Below, piece by piece: positions 8,482 through 16,085 of a stretch of DNA of 37,730 nt (positions are counted from its first letter, which is position 1; each line of letters begins with the position of its first letter). The notes below the pieces were generated by a model. It made no database searches. It saw only the letters and a program-made list of their open reading frames with translations, and was not told the origin of the DNA. A program made the position numbers and the translations under genes. Origin of the DNA: Cryobacterium sp. Y50 (GTDB lineage: Bacteria > Actinomycetota > Actinomycetes > Actinomycetales > Microbacteriaceae); NCBI RefSeq assembly GCF_002929805.1, contig NZ_PJJM01000069.1, forward strand, positions 1 to 37,730, read 5' to 3'.

Positions 8482-8510
8482 TTGCCAAGGTACACCGACG
8501 GTTCTAAGCT
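8482..8510 (+). promoter_or_regulatory. Sigma-A type promoter of the candidate small RNA
   Basis: TTGCCA (8482-8487) and TAAGCT (8505-8510) are separated by exactly 17 nt, one of the best -35/-10 pairs in the window. It faces right, where no protein gene lies on the plus strand, and predicts a start near 8517. Confidence 0.55.
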
Positions 8511-8516
8511 CTGGTC

Positions 8517-8651
8517 AAAGCTCGCCGCGTCCCCGACGGGCGCGCTACAGCCGTTTGAGTACGTAGACGCGCCGGCGGTGTTGCGGGAGCCGTAAGACTG
8601 CGACTTCGGGTCCCTTGATCAGGTCGCCGACCCGACCGGCGCTGTTTTTTT
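8517..8651 (+). ncRNA. Candidate small RNA between kgd and rsrA
   Basis: A transcript of about 135 nt is predicted from the promoter at 8482-8510 to a run of seven T (8645-8651). It contains a strong stem: GGCGCGCTAC (8539-8548) pairs with GTAG-A-CGCGCC (8563-8573), ten base pairs with one bulged A and a 14-nt loop. Near the 3' end TCGGGTC (8606-8612) can pair with GACCCGA (8629-8635), or CGCCG (8625-8629) with CGGCG (8637-8641) just before the T run. The kgd hairpin upstream insulates it. No convincing protein ORF is present and no known family is recognised (no C-rich loops of 6C RNA). It ends 35 nt before the convergent rsrA stop, so long read-through would be antisense to rsrA-sigR. Confidence 0.5.
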
Positions 8652-8686
8652 GTTCGGGCAGTCCCGATCGCCCCGAGCCTGACCGG

Positions 8687-8929
8687 TTAGTGCGACGCCT
8701 GCAGGGCACGCAGCTTCAACAGAACCTGGTCGCGCAGAACTTCGGGCGCGGTTTCCTTGCAGGCACGCTGCATCACCTCTGTCATAGTGCGTCCGACCAG
8801 GTGCTCAGCGCTACAGTCGGTGCACGTCGCCAGATGCTCCTGAATGTCGGCCGCGTCGTCTTTGCGGAGTTCGTTGTGCAGGTATTCTTCGAGTTCGGCC
8901 TTGGCCTTCTCGCAACCACAATCGGTCAT
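8687..8929 (-). CDS. rsrA: Zinc-binding anti-sigma factor of the RsrA/RshA family
   Basis: This 80-residue cytoplasmic ZAS-type anti-sigma factor holds SigR inactive under reducing conditions. The HxxxCxxC motif is His32-Cys36-Cys39 (HLATCTDC), with an early Cys4 or Cys6 matching the additional redox Cys of RsrA. In this family oxidation forms a disulfide, releases zinc and frees the sigma factor; mycothiol/thioredoxin reset it. The start ATG overlaps the sigR stop (ATGA), giving stoichiometric coupled synthesis. Length equals the family norm. Confidence 0.92.
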   Translation of the reverse strand: MTDCGCEKAKAELEEYLHNELRKDDAADIQEHLATCTDCSAEHLVGRTMTEVMQRACKETAPEVLRDQVLLKLRALQASH

Positions 8930-9654
8930 TTGTTTGCGCTCCCGGATGTTTTCTGGCCCTGCCCTAGTCCTCGCTCGGCCGCGTAACCGGCCAGGAGCTC
9001 GCGCAGGAGTCGCCGGCCACGATGCAGGCGGCTCATTACTGTGCCAATGGGTGTTTTCATAATTTCAGCGATCTCCTGGTAGGAGAAGCCTTCGACGTCG
9101 GCGAAGTACACGGCGAGTCGGAAGTCTTCGGGAATGGACTGCAGGGCGTCTTTGACAGCGCTATCCGGTAGGTGGTCGATGGCCTCGGCCTCAGCCGACC
9201 GTCCTGACGTGGCGGTCGTTGATTCGGCCCCGCCCAGCTGCCAGTCTTCGAGCTCATCAATGGTGCCCTGATAGGGCTCACGCTGCCTCTTGCGGTACTG
9301 GTTGATAAAGGTGTTGGTGAGGATACGGTAGAGCCAGGCCTTGAGATTGGTGCCCTGCTCGTACTGCGCGAACGCGGCGAAAGCCTTGACAAAGGTCTCT
9401 TGCACGAGGTCCTGAGCATCGGACGGGTTGCGGGTCATTCGCATGGCGGCCGCGTACAATTGGTCGAGAAAAGGCAGAGCCTGTTCTTCGAACAGCCCGC
9501 GCGTCTGCTCGCGCAGCTCGGCCTTGGTCGGTGCAACCAGTTCTGTGTCGTCAATCGGAAGAGATTCCGAATTCGTTTCGTGGGTCGTCGTGTCGTCGCT
9601 CGCCGTGCCATCACTTGCACGGGTAGCCGAATTCACGGGCGTGTCTGAAGTCAT
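8926..9654 (-). CDS. sigR: ECF sigma factor SigR/SigH (oxidative and thiol stress)
   Basis: This ECF sigma factor has region 2 ([14 protein letters not shown] and [12 protein letters not shown]) and region 4 ([27 protein letters not shown]). Orthologues direct thioredoxin, mycothiol and protease genes after disulfide stress. I prefer ATG 9654 (242 aa) because a TAGAAT box lies 8 nt before it. The frame stays open to GTG 9711, which would add 19 residues and is preceded by GGGAGG; Streptomyces SigR also has a longer unstable isoform, so both starts may be used. It is followed by overlapping rsrA and divergent from aroA, as around M. tuberculosis sigH. Confidence 0.9.
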   Translation of the reverse strand: MTSDTPVNSATRASDGTASDDTTTHETNSESLPIDDTELVAPTKAELREQTRGLFEEQALPFLDQLYAAAMRMTRNPSDAQDLVQETFVKAFAAFAQYEQGTNLKAWLYRILTNTFINQYRKRQREPYQGTIDELEDWQLGGAESTTATSGRSAEAEAIDHLPDSAVKDALQSIPEDFRLAVYFADVEGFSYQEIAEIMKTPIGTVMSRLHRGRRLLRELLAGYAAERGLGQGQKTSGSANK

Positions 9655-9662
9655 CACGGGCA

Positions 9663-9668
9663 ATTCTA
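9663..9668 (-). promoter_or_regulatory. -10 box in front of sigR
   Basis: TAGAAT on the minus strand sits 8 nt before ATG 9654 (5 nt before an adjacent GTG), predicting a near-leaderless mRNA. It lies inside the longer alternative ORF that starts at 9711. Confidence 0.45.
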
Positions 9669-9745
9669 GGCCGTTCCCCACGGCCAGGGGTCGTTCTAGC
9701 AGCATCGACACCGTCGCGGGCCTCCCTCAGATTGATATCACCGAC

Positions 9746-9751
9746 TACTGT
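9746..9751 (+). promoter_or_regulatory. -10 box of aroA
   Basis: TACTGT ends 8 nt before the aroA ATG at 9760. No Shine-Dalgarno lies between them, so a very short or absent leader is likely. Confidence 0.35.
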
Positions 9752-9759
9752 GATAACCG

Positions 9760-11121
9760 ATGTTGATCTCGAGATATTCCAAGCCGGAGTTCGATCCGTA
9801 CGGCGACAACTCACCGACCGAAGCGGATGTCTGGTGGCCGGCGCCGACCACCGGCGCGCCATTGCAGGCGGTGCTGGCTCTGCCGGGCTCAAAAAGCCTG
9901 ACCAACCGGGAGCTCGTCGCGTCCACTCTCGCCAGTGAACCGTCTCTGCTTCGCGCGCCACTGCATTCGCGCGACAGCGATCTCATGGTCGATGCCCTGC
10001 GGCAGCTCGGCGCCACAATCGAGGCCGTTGCGGGCGACGGGACCTTCGGCGCGGACCTGCTGGTGACCCCGCCCGAGGAGTTGCTTGGCTCTACCACGAT
10101 CGATTGCGGCCTGGCCGGCACGGTTATGCGCTTTCTACCGCCGCTGGCAGCTCTCGCTCTCGGCCCGACGACATTCGACGGCGATGCCGGTGCGCGCCGC
10201 CGGCCGATGGGGCCCATCATCGGCGCCCTGCGCGACCTCGGCGGCGATATCAACGACGATGGTAAGCGAGCCCTGCCCTTCACCGTGCACGGCCGTGGAG
10301 CGGTCGCTGGCGGCGCCGTGACCATCGACGCTGGCAGCTCGAGCCAGTTCGTGTCGGGGTTGCTGCTGGCCGGCGTACGCTTCGAAGAGGGGCTGCACCT
10401 CACCCACTCCGGCGAACGGCTGCCGAGCCTGCCGCACATCGAGATGACAATTGAGGTGCTGCGCGCGCGCGGCGTCGACGTTTCTACGCCGAACGTCGGC
10501 GAGTGGATCGTCACACCCGGTCGTCTGGCCGGTCGCACGGTCGATATCGAACCCGATTTGTCGAACGCGGCGCCCTTTCTCTGCGCCGCGCTCGTGGCCG
10601 GCGGCAGTGTCACCATCACTGGCTGGCCGGCCAAAACCACTCAGGTCGGCGCCGACCTCGCGCGGCTGCTGCCGCTGTTCGGCGCCATCGTCACGCGCGA
10701 CGGTGACCGGCTCACCGTCACCGGAGGCGAGCACATCGTCGGCGTCGACCTCGATCTTTCCACCGGCGGCGAACTCGCCTGCACCCTCACCGCCCTCGCC
10801 GCCCTGGCCGAGTCGCCGAGCACGATCACCGGTATCGGGCACATTCGCCACCACGAGACCGACCGTCTCTCCGCGCTGGCGACCGAGATCAACCGTCTGG
10901 GCGGCAAGGTCACCGAGCTGCCCGACGGCCTGCAGATTGAGCCCGCGCCCCTGCACGGCGGCCAGTGGCTCAGCTACGACGACCACCGCATGGCGACGGC
11001 CGGGGCGCTGATCGGCCTCGCCGTGCCCGGTGTTGACGTCGAGAACATCGGTACGACCGCGAAGACGCTCCCGCAGTTTCCCGAGTTGTGGCACGCGATG
11101 ATCTCCGAAGCAGCGCTGTAG
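9760..11121 (+). CDS. aroA: 3-phosphoshikimate 1-carboxyvinyltransferase (EPSP synthase)
   Basis: This 453-residue two-domain enzyme makes 5-enolpyruvylshikimate-3-phosphate from shikimate-3-phosphate and phosphoenolpyruvate, the sixth step of the shikimate pathway. The substrate loop LPGSKSLTNR is at 41-50, the GTVMRFLPPLA segment near 118, and the C-terminal signature DDHRMATAGALIGL near 407. The length is typical for actinobacterial AroA. It starts at ATG 9760 without a Shine-Dalgarno. The rsgA start codon follows the stop without any gap, so the two form an operon, as Rv3227-Rv3228 do in M. tuberculosis. Confidence 0.95.
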   Translation: MLISRYSKPEFDPYGDNSPTEADVWWPAPTTGAPLQAVLALPGSKSLTNRELVASTLASEPSLLRAPLHSRDSDLMVDALRQLGATIEAVAGDGTFGADLLVTPPEELLGSTTIDCGLAGTVMRFLPPLAALALGPTTFDGDAGARRRPMGPIIGALRDLGGDINDDGKRALPFTVHGRGAVAGGAVTIDAGSSSQFVSGLLLAGVRFEEGLHLTHSGERLPSLPHIEMTIEVLRARGVDVSTPNVGEWIVTPGRLAGRTVDIEPDLSNAAPFLCAALVAGGSVTITGWPAKTTQVGADLARLLPLFGAIVTRDGDRLTVTGGEHIVGVDLDLSTGGELACTLTALAALAESPSTITGIGHIRHHETDRLSALATEINRLGGKVTELPDGLQIEPAPLHGGQWLSYDDHRMATAGALIGLAVPGVDVENIGTTAKTLPQFPELWHAMISEAAL

Positions 11122-12249
11122 ATGCCGCTGGTGCCGCCCGCTGACGGTTCTGAAGGACTTGAAGGTTCTGACGATCTTGCCGAGGACCTCGCCGGCGATC
11201 CCGGCGACACCTGGTGGGCCTTGGCCGACGACGACGAACCGGAGTTCGACGAGTCGAGCGTGCGCGTGCGTCCCGGCCGCAAGGGCAGTAAACCGCGCTC
11301 CAAGACCCGGCCGAGCCATCAGGATGCGCTGACCGGGCGCATCCTCTCGGTAGACCGTGGTCGCTACACCGTCATGCTCGACGAGAACCTGCCTACCGAG
11401 CGCCGCATCACGACCGCGCGGGCGAGCGAGCTGCGCAAGAAGGCCGTCGTCAACGGCGACCGGGTCGACATCGTCGGCGACACCACCGGAGCCGAGGGCA
11501 GCCTGGCCCGCATCGTGCGCATCGTGCCGCGCGATACCCTGCTTCGGAGGAGCGCCGACGACACCGATGCCGTCGAGCGAGTGATCGTGGCTAATGCCGA
11601 CCAGATGCTGATCGTAGTCGCTGCGGCCAACCCGGAGCCGCGCATCCGCTTGGTGGATCGTTATTTGGTCGCGGCCTATGACGCGGGCGTGAAACCCATT
11701 CTGTGCATCACCAAGACAGACCTCGCCGACCCCGCCGCGTTCCTGGCCAACTTTGCCGGCCTCGACCTGCCGGTGTTCCAAAGCGGCGAGGGCGGCATGC
11801 CGATCGAGGAGATCTCGGCTGCGTTGGTCGGGCACGACACAGTCTTCGTCGGGCATTCGGGCGTCGGCAAGTCCACCCTGGTGAACGCGCTCGTGCCCGG
11901 CACCAACCGGGCCATCGGCGTCGTCAACACCGTCACCGGTCGTGGTCGGCACACCTCGTCATCGACGGTGTCCCTGCGTCTGGAAACGGATGCTGGCCGC
12001 GGCTGGGTTATCGACACCCCCGGCGTGCGCTCCTTCGGCCTCGGTCATATCAACACCGACAATATTCTCAAGGCCTTCACCGACCTAGCCACCATCGCGG
12101 AGCGCTGCCCGCGCGGCTGCACCCACCTGCCCGATTCACCGGACTGCGCGATCATCGACGCGGTCGAGGCCGGCGAGCTTGGCGACACCGGCCGGGTGCG
12201 ACTCGACTCGCTGCAGCGGCTGCTCGCCACGTTCGCGCCCGCCCGCTGA
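11122..12249 (+). CDS. rsgA: Ribosome small-subunit maturation GTPase RsgA
   Basis: This 375-residue circularly permuted GTPase acts in late 30S assembly. An N-terminal acidic extension (about 1-65) precedes an OB-fold. The G motifs come in permuted order G4 (TKTDLAD), G1 (GHSGVGKST, about 244-252), G3 (DTPGVRSFG). A C-terminal zinc motif (CPRGCTHLPDSPDC) follows. The ATG directly abuts the aroA TAG, so translation is coupled. The N-terminal extension is longer than in E. coli RsgA but usual in actinobacteria. Confidence 0.93.
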   Translation: MPLVPPADGSEGLEGSDDLAEDLAGDPGDTWWALADDDEPEFDESSVRVRPGRKGSKPRSKTRPSHQDALTGRILSVDRGRYTVMLDENLPTERRITTARASELRKKAVVNGDRVDIVGDTTGAEGSLARIVRIVPRDTLLRRSADDTDAVERVIVANADQMLIVVAAANPEPRIRLVDRYLVAAYDAGVKPILCITKTDLADPAAFLANFAGLDLPVFQSGEGGMPIEEISAALVGHDTVFVGHSGVGKSTLVNALVPGTNRAIGVVNTVTGRGRHTSSSTVSLRLETDAGRGWVIDTPGVRSFGLGHINTDNILKAFTDLATIAERCPRGCTHLPDSPDCAIIDAVEAGELGDTGRVRLDSLQRLLATFAPAR

Positions 12250-12354
12250 GTCTGCTCTCGCGCGGGTTGGCGCACGCCTGCTGCTGGCGCGGTCATAAAC
12301 TGCTCGCGCAGGTGGCGTGCCAGGCGCGCGAGCACCGCCAGACAGCCGTTGCAG

Positions 12355-12381
12355 CATACGACAGCGCGACTTTGCCGTATG
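12355..12381. promoter_or_regulatory. Inverted repeat CATACG-N15-CGTATG upstream of bcp
   Basis: Perfect 6-bp arms (12355-12360 and 12376-12381) lie 24-50 bp upstream of the bcp -10 box. This is the right position for an activator or repressor site. No regulator is identifiable. Confidence 0.3.
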
Positions 12382-12404
12382 ACGTGACCGAGTGGGGCCA
12401 CGGA

Positions 12405-12410
12405 TACGAT
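12405..12410 (+). promoter_or_regulatory. -10 box of bcp (leaderless configuration)
   Basis: TACGAT is followed by exactly 6 nt and then the ATG of bcp, so the predicted transcription start is the A of the start codon. There is no Shine-Dalgarno. Confidence 0.5.
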
Positions 12411-12416
12411 GGAACC

Positions 12417-12896
12417 ATGACGGATTCAGCGCGCCTTTCAGTCGGCGATACGGCCCCCCAGTTCACCCTGACCGACCAGGACGGGGCATCCGTTTCGCTG
12501 GCCGATTTCGCAGGCAGCAAGGTGGTCGTGTATTTCTATCCGGCAGCGATGACCCCCGGCTGCACGACCCAGGCCTGCGACTTTCGAGACAACCTCGGGT
12601 CGCTCAAATCGGCGGGCTACCAGGTGCTCGGCCTCTCGAAGGATGCCCCGGCCAAGCTCAAGAAGTTCCAGGAGCATGATGCGGTGAACTTTCCGCTACT
12701 GAGCGACACCGCGCTCGATGTGCACCGCGCCTACGGTACCTGGGGCGAGAAGAACCTCTACGGCAAGATTGTGACCGGCGTGCTGCGGTCGACGTTCGTG
12801 CTCGACGAAGCTGGCGTCATCACCCATGCCCTGTACAACGTCAAAGCCACCGGCCACGTTGCCAGCCTGCGCAAGAAACTCGGCATCGACGCCTGA
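12417..12896 (+). CDS. bcp: Thiol peroxidase of the BCP/PrxQ family
   Basis: This 159-residue cytoplasmic peroxiredoxin reduces H2O2 and organic peroxides with thioredoxin as electron donor. The active-site motif is TPGCTTQACDF with peroxidatic Cys49 and resolving Cys54 five residues later, the atypical 2-Cys PrxQ arrangement. An upstream Pro and Arg (near RSTFVLDEAG) complete the peroxiredoxin fold. The frame is open far upstream through rsgA, but ATG 12417 is supported by the -10 box and by homologous N-termini. It fits the nearby SigR redox regulon, though no SigR-type promoter was found here. Confidence 0.92.
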   Translation: MTDSARLSVGDTAPQFTLTDQDGASVSLADFAGSKVVVYFYPAAMTPGCTTQACDFRDNLGSLKSAGYQVLGLSKDAPAKLKKFQEHDAVNFPLLSDTALDVHRAYGTWGEKNLYGKIVTGVLRSTFVLDEAGVITHALYNVKATGHVASLRKKLGIDA

Positions 12897-12926
12897 CTCG
12901 CTGGCGGTTGGAGCGGCCGCAGTCAG
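12893..12926. terminator. Hairpin overlapping both stop codons of convergent genes
   Basis: CTGACT (12893-12898) and AGTCAG (12921-12926) are inverted arms, with GC next to each arm extending the pairing. Each arm contains one of the two convergent stop codons (bcp TGA 12894-12896; minus-strand TGA 12923-12925). It is a possible bidirectional terminator without a T tract. Confidence 0.4.
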
Positions 12927-13372
12927 TCGGCGTCGGTCTTCGGTTCGTGACTGGTTGCAGCGACGACCTTTGGAGTGAAGACCAGCACGAGCACTAAGAT
13001 CGAGGGGGCGAGCAGGGCCCAGCCGACGTCGGGACGGGCGTAGATGCCTTGGAAGCAGCCGACGGCGATCATGATCTGCACGAGCTGCCAGGTGACCGCG
13101 GCCCCGCGAATCCACGGACGCCTGCGCAGGGCGCCGACCGTAATCGCGCTCAGCCACACGGCAGCGACGGCTGTCAATGCCAGCAGGGCGAGCGCACCGC
13201 CCATCGAGTTCGGCGTGTCAATGAGCAGTTCGAGTACCCACCAGGCCGTGAGCGCCCACAGCGCGAGCGCCTCCAGAGCGACGAGCGCTACAAACACCCC
13301 CAGTAGGGGGGCACGACGAAGTGCCCGGAGGTCGATCCGAGCTGGGCGCCGCGCACCAGAGTCGCTGTTCAC
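12923..13372 (-). CDS. Small actinobacterial integral membrane protein (four TM), Rv3217c-like by position
   Basis: This 149-residue protein starts with a basic cytoplasmic segment (RRPARIDLRALRR) and then has four hydrophobic helices at about 25-46, 58-80, 92-112 and 118-135, with an acidic-polar tail. No catalytic motif is visible. M. tuberculosis has a similar small membrane protein (Rv3217c) two genes from whiB1, so I regard this as its positional counterpart. The function is unknown. It is divergent from whiB1 across a 192-bp gap with an AT-rich core. Confidence 0.75.
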   Translation of the reverse strand: MNSDSGARRPARIDLRALRRAPLLGVFVALVALEALALWALTAWWVLELLIDTPNSMGGALALLALTAVAAVWLSAITVGALRRRPWIRGAAVTWQLVQIMIAVGCFQGIYARPDVGWALLAPSILVLVLVFTPKVVAATSHEPKTDAD

Positions 13373-13564
13373 AGCGAAAAGCCATACAAAAGTATTGATT
13401 TGATACCTCTATTATGGGACGATATTTGAGGCCCGGTTGACGCTCACAGGGACGTGAGCTGTTTCAACGCGGTTATCGCGCAGATCCCACTTTCCTGCAA
13501 TCGGCCATCACCTTGGAACTCTGGCCAATCGGCCGTGCACCCATGTAATAAAAGGAGCATCCCT
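13373..13564. promoter_or_regulatory. Divergent promoter region of the membrane-protein gene and whiB1
   Basis: Positions 13381-13433 are unusually AT-rich for this DNA (ATTGATTTGATACC, TATTATGG, GATATTTG) and probably hold promoters for both directions; no -35/-10 pair is unambiguous. CAATCGGCC occurs as a direct repeat at 13498-13506 and 13526-13534. The whiB1 ribosome site AAAGGAG is at 13551-13557. M. tuberculosis whiB1 is controlled by CRP-type regulators, but no CRP consensus is seen here. Confidence 0.45.
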
Positions 13565-13813
13565 ATGGACTGGCGCGATAAAGCTGCCTGCCTCACCGCC
13601 GACCCGGAACTTTTCTTTCCGGTCGGCAACACTGGACCCGCTGTGGACCAGATCGAGAAGGCAAAATCGGTGTGCGCTCGCTGCAACGTCACGGAGGTAT
13701 GCCTCCAGTACGCACTCGAGACCGGTCAGGACTCGGGAGTCTGGGGCGGCCTGAGCGAGGACGAGCGTCGTGCGCTCAAGCGTCGCGCCGCACGAGCCCG
13801 CCGCGCCTCCTAG
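13565..13813 (+). CDS. whiB1: WhiB1, iron-sulfur transcriptional regulator
   Basis: This 82-residue WhiB-family protein binds a [4Fe-4S] cluster through Cys9, Cys37, Cys40 and Cys46, the same four positions as M. tuberculosis WhiB1. The G-V-W-G-G turn (GVWGGLSEDERR) and an Arg/Lys-rich C-terminal helix for DNA contact follow. WhiB1 orthologues bind domain 4 of the primary sigma factor, are essential and respond to nitric oxide. ATG 13565 has a good AAAGGAG site 7 nt upstream; the frame open further 5' is not coding. A strong terminator follows, so it is monocistronic. Confidence 0.94.
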   Translation: MDWRDKAACLTADPELFFPVGNTGPAVDQIEKAKSVCARCNVTEVCLQYALETGQDSGVWGGLSEDERRALKRRAARARRAS

Positions 13814-13834
13814 CAAGCTGGCACCACTACAGAA

Positions 13835-13885
13835 CGCGAGCCCGCGGCCATCCGGTATTCCGGAGGTCGCGGGTTCGCTTTTTTT
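13835..13885 (+). terminator. Rho-independent terminator of whiB1
   Basis: GCGAGCCCGCG (from 13836) pairs with CGCGGGTTCGC through 11 bp including one G-U pair, followed by seven T (13879-13885). This is the best intrinsic terminator in the window. Confidence 0.9.
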
Positions 13886-14029
13886 GCCCGCAGGCCGGCA
13901 CCAAGGGGTGCGGAGCAGGCATCCGCTCGCCCGGGTCCACCTCACGCAACCGGGCTCACAATTCATCCCGTGCCCGGTTTCCGGGCCCAGGCCCGGTCAA
14001 GCAGAGGCAGGCGAGTGGGCACCGGGGCT

Positions 14030-14044
14030 CGGCCGAAGTGGCCG
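14030..14044 (-). terminator. Short hairpin after pdtaS
   Basis: CGGCC-GAAGT-GGCCG lies 3 nt past the pdtaS stop. It is a weak, T-less possible terminator. The rest of 13886-14047 holds GC-rich unremarkable sequence. Confidence 0.3.
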
Positions 14045-14047
14045 AAG

Positions 14048-15541
14048 CTAGGACTCCTGCATGAAGCGGAGGGGGATCTCGATCGTGACCTCTGTGCCGC
14101 TGCCCATCATGGTGTGCCAGTCGATGGTGCCGCCGAGCTCGCCCTGAATGAGCGTGCGCACGATCTGGGTGCCGAGCCCCGAACCGACCTTGCCCTCCGG
14201 TAATCCGGAACCGGTGTCTCGTACCATGACGGTAAGCGTCTCCTCGCTGCGCTGCGCTTCGATCGACACCTCACCCTCGCGCCCGGCGAGGCCGTGCTCT
14301 ACGGCGTTGGTGACCAATTCGGTCAAAACCAGAGCGAGTGGCGTCGCATAGGCGCTGGGCAGGGTGCCGAAACTGCCCGACGACTTGGGATGCACAGTCG
14401 TATTGTGAGCGGATGCGACCTCCACCGTGAGCAGCAGCACCCGCTCGAAGACGGCGTCGAAGTCGACGATCTGGTTGAGTCCCTCGGACAGGGTGTCGTG
14501 CACGACGGCAATGGCCGCGACCCGCCGCATCGCCTGGGTCAGCGCCTCGCGGGCCCGATCGGACTGGGTACGCCGAGCCTGGATCCGCAGCAGCGAGGCG
14601 ACGGTCTGCAGGTTGTTCTTGACCCGGTGGTGAATCTCCCGGATGGTGGCATCTTTGGTGATCAGCTCACGTTCCTGATGCCGCAGCTCGGTGACATCTC
14701 GCGACAACACGATCGCGCCGACGCGCTCGCCACGGTTGCGAATGGGAATCGCCCGCAGTGACACCGTCACGCCGCGCGCTTCGATGTCGGTGCGCCACGG
14801 TGCCCGCCCGGTGACCACCAGTGGCAGCGACTCGTCGACGACAGCGATGCCGGTGAGCAGGCCGGTCGTCACCTCGGCGAGCGACTCTCCCTCGAGTTCC
14901 TCGATGAAACCCATGCGGTTGAATGCCGACAATGCGTTGGGGCTGGCAAAGGTGGTCAGTCCTTCGACATCGAGCCGGAGCAGCCCGTCGGAGGCGCGTG
15001 GCGCGCCGCGGCGCGGACCGGTCGGAGCGCCGAGGTCAGGAAAATCACCGGACGCGATCATGGCGAACAGATCGTTGGCGCAATCGTTGAAGGTCAGCTC
15101 CTGGCGTCCTGGCGTGCGCGCCTCGCTCAGGTTGCTGTGGCAGGTCAGCACCGCCACCGGGGCATCCGTTACCGCAGCACCGGTCGTGCTCAGCCGGCGC
15201 AGCACCGGGATAGCCCGCACCCGGGTAGGCGTCTCCTCGTACCAGTCGGGAGCGGTGGCGTCGACGATCCTGGCGGTCTCGAAGGCCTCGGTAACCTGAT
15301 TGCGCCACTCGACTTTGATCTGCTGCCCGACGAAGTCGCGATAGAACAACGTGGCGGCACTCGACGGGCGGGAATGCGCGACGGCGACGAAGCCGCCAGA
15401 CTGCGCCGGAACCCACACGACGATATCGGCGAAGGCGAGGTCGGCCAGCAGCTGGCCGTCGGCAACAAGCATGTGCAGCCAGTCCACGTCTTCCGCGCTG
15501 CTGCGGCCCTGGGCAAGTACGAGATCACTGAGAGTCGACAC
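14048..15541 (-). CDS. pdtaS: Sensor histidine kinase PdtaS
   Basis: This cytoplasmic kinase of about 497 residues has an N-terminal GAF-like domain (about 1-145), a PAS domain (about 170-285), a HisKA_2 dimerisation helix with EIHHRVKNNLQTVASLL (phospho-acceptor His near 304-305), and an HATPase_c domain (LTELVTNAVEHG, DTGSGLP, GSGLGTQIV). Orthologue Rv3220c phosphorylates the ANTAR-type antiterminator PdtaR and responds to nitric oxide and copper. I prefer GTG 15541 (MSTLSDLVLAQG...) over GTG 15547, because it matches the family N-terminus and has TAGGCT 7 nt upstream. No pdtaR is in this window. It is convergent with whiB1, as in M. tuberculosis. Confidence 0.93.
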   Translation of the reverse strand: MSTLSDLVLAQGRSSAEDVDWLHMLVADGQLLADLAFADIVVWVPAQSGGFVAVAHSRPSSAATLFYRDFVGQQIKVEWRNQVTEAFETARIVDATAPDWYEETPTRVRAIPVLRRLSTTGAAVTDAPVAVLTCHSNLSEARTPGRQELTFNDCANDLFAMIASGDFPDLGAPTGPRRGAPRASDGLLRLDVEGLTTFASPNALSAFNRMGFIEELEGESLAEVTTGLLTGIAVVDESLPLVVTGRAPWRTDIEARGVTVSLRAIPIRNRGERVGAIVLSRDVTELRHQERELITKDATIREIHHRVKNNLQTVASLLRIQARRTQSDRAREALTQAMRRVAAIAVVHDTLSEGLNQIVDFDAVFERVLLLTVEVASAHNTTVHPKSSGSFGTLPSAYATPLALVLTELVTNAVEHGLAGREGEVSIEAQRSEETLTVMVRDTGSGLPEGKVGSGLGTQIVRTLIQGELGGTIDWHTMMGSGTEVTIEIPLRFMQES

Positions 15542-15548
15542 GATCACT

Positions 15549-15554
15549 AGCCTA
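15549..15554 (-). promoter_or_regulatory. -10 box of pdtaS (leaderless configuration)
   Basis: TAGGCT on the minus strand lies 7 nt before GTG 15541, with no Shine-Dalgarno between them. Confidence 0.45.
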
Positions 15555-15620
15555 AGTCCCCGCGCGCTCCTCCCAACACCCGCTGTGGTGCTGCCACACC
15601 ATTGGGTTCATGATGAGAAC

Positions 15621-16085
15621 ATGCACAGTCCGGCGAGCACCAAAAATCGTACCTCGATCGTCATCCTCGGCACTATCGCCGCCCTGGTACTCGTCGCCCT
15701 GGTGGTGGTCTTCACCCGCGGCGCACCGGAGACGCTCGACCCGACTACCCCGGAAGGCGTGGTGCAGGCCTATTCTGCGGCCGTGATCGCCGGTGACGAA
15801 GATGCGGCCGAAGAGCTGCTCACCGCAGAGGCCTTGGTGGGCTGTGGGCCCAGCGAACACGGTTCGACCGAGAACCTTCGCGTCATACTGGTGTCAACGA
15901 CGGTTCGGCCCAATACGGCCGATGTCGCCGTGTCCCTGGTCACGTCTTACAACGACGGCCCGTTCGGCGCCTCCGAGTATGAGTTCGAGAGCAATTTCGA
16001 CCTGGTCAGGGCGAACGGTGCCTGGCTGATCGAGACAGCTCCCTGGGAGCTTTCCATCTGCCCGAACCCGACGGTGACGAAGTAA
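15621..16085 (+). CDS. Small membrane-anchored protein with a DUF4878/lumazine-binding-like (NTF2-type) domain
   Basis: This 154-residue protein has a short basic N-terminus, one transmembrane helix (about 13-34) and an extracellular domain beginning TPEGVVQAYSAAVIAGDEDAAEELL, the pattern of NTF2-like DUF4878 domains. It ends GAWLIETAPWELSICPNPT. A CG motif (VGCGPSE) and a late SIC give two cysteines that could form a disulfide. ATG 15621 fits the start of the membrane anchor; CATGAT six nt upstream may be a weak leaderless -10. Its stop shares one base with the next ATG (TAATG), so the two genes are an operon. The specific function is unknown. Confidence 0.72.
   Translation: MHSPASTKNRTSIVILGTIAALVLVALVVVFTRGAPETLDPTTPEGVVQAYSAAVIAGDEDAAEELLTAEALVGCGPSEHGSTENLRVILVSTTVRPNTADVAVSLVTSYNDGPFGASEYEFESNFDLVRANGAWLIETAPWELSICPNPTVTK

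Noticed and set aside
8368..8595. 75-codon plus-strand frame after kgd
   Set aside because: It begins inside the kgd terminator, crosses a tandem repeat and the small-RNA promoter, and has no ribosome site.
9672..9680. GGGGAAC upstream of sigR as the -35 of a SigR autoregulatory promoter
   Set aside because: No GTT element occurs at 16-18 nt downstream, so the SigR consensus is incomplete.
10135..11952. 605-codon minus-strand frame opposite aroA and rsgA
   Set aside because: It spans two genes with clear enzyme motifs on the other strand, and its translation is Gly/Arg/His/Asp-rich without a fold; typical shadow frame.
13498..13534. CAATCGGCC direct repeats before whiB1 as a regulator binding site
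   Set aside because: The copies are 28 bp apart, not a helical-turn multiple that convinces, and there is no known matching site; kept only as a note in the promoter region.
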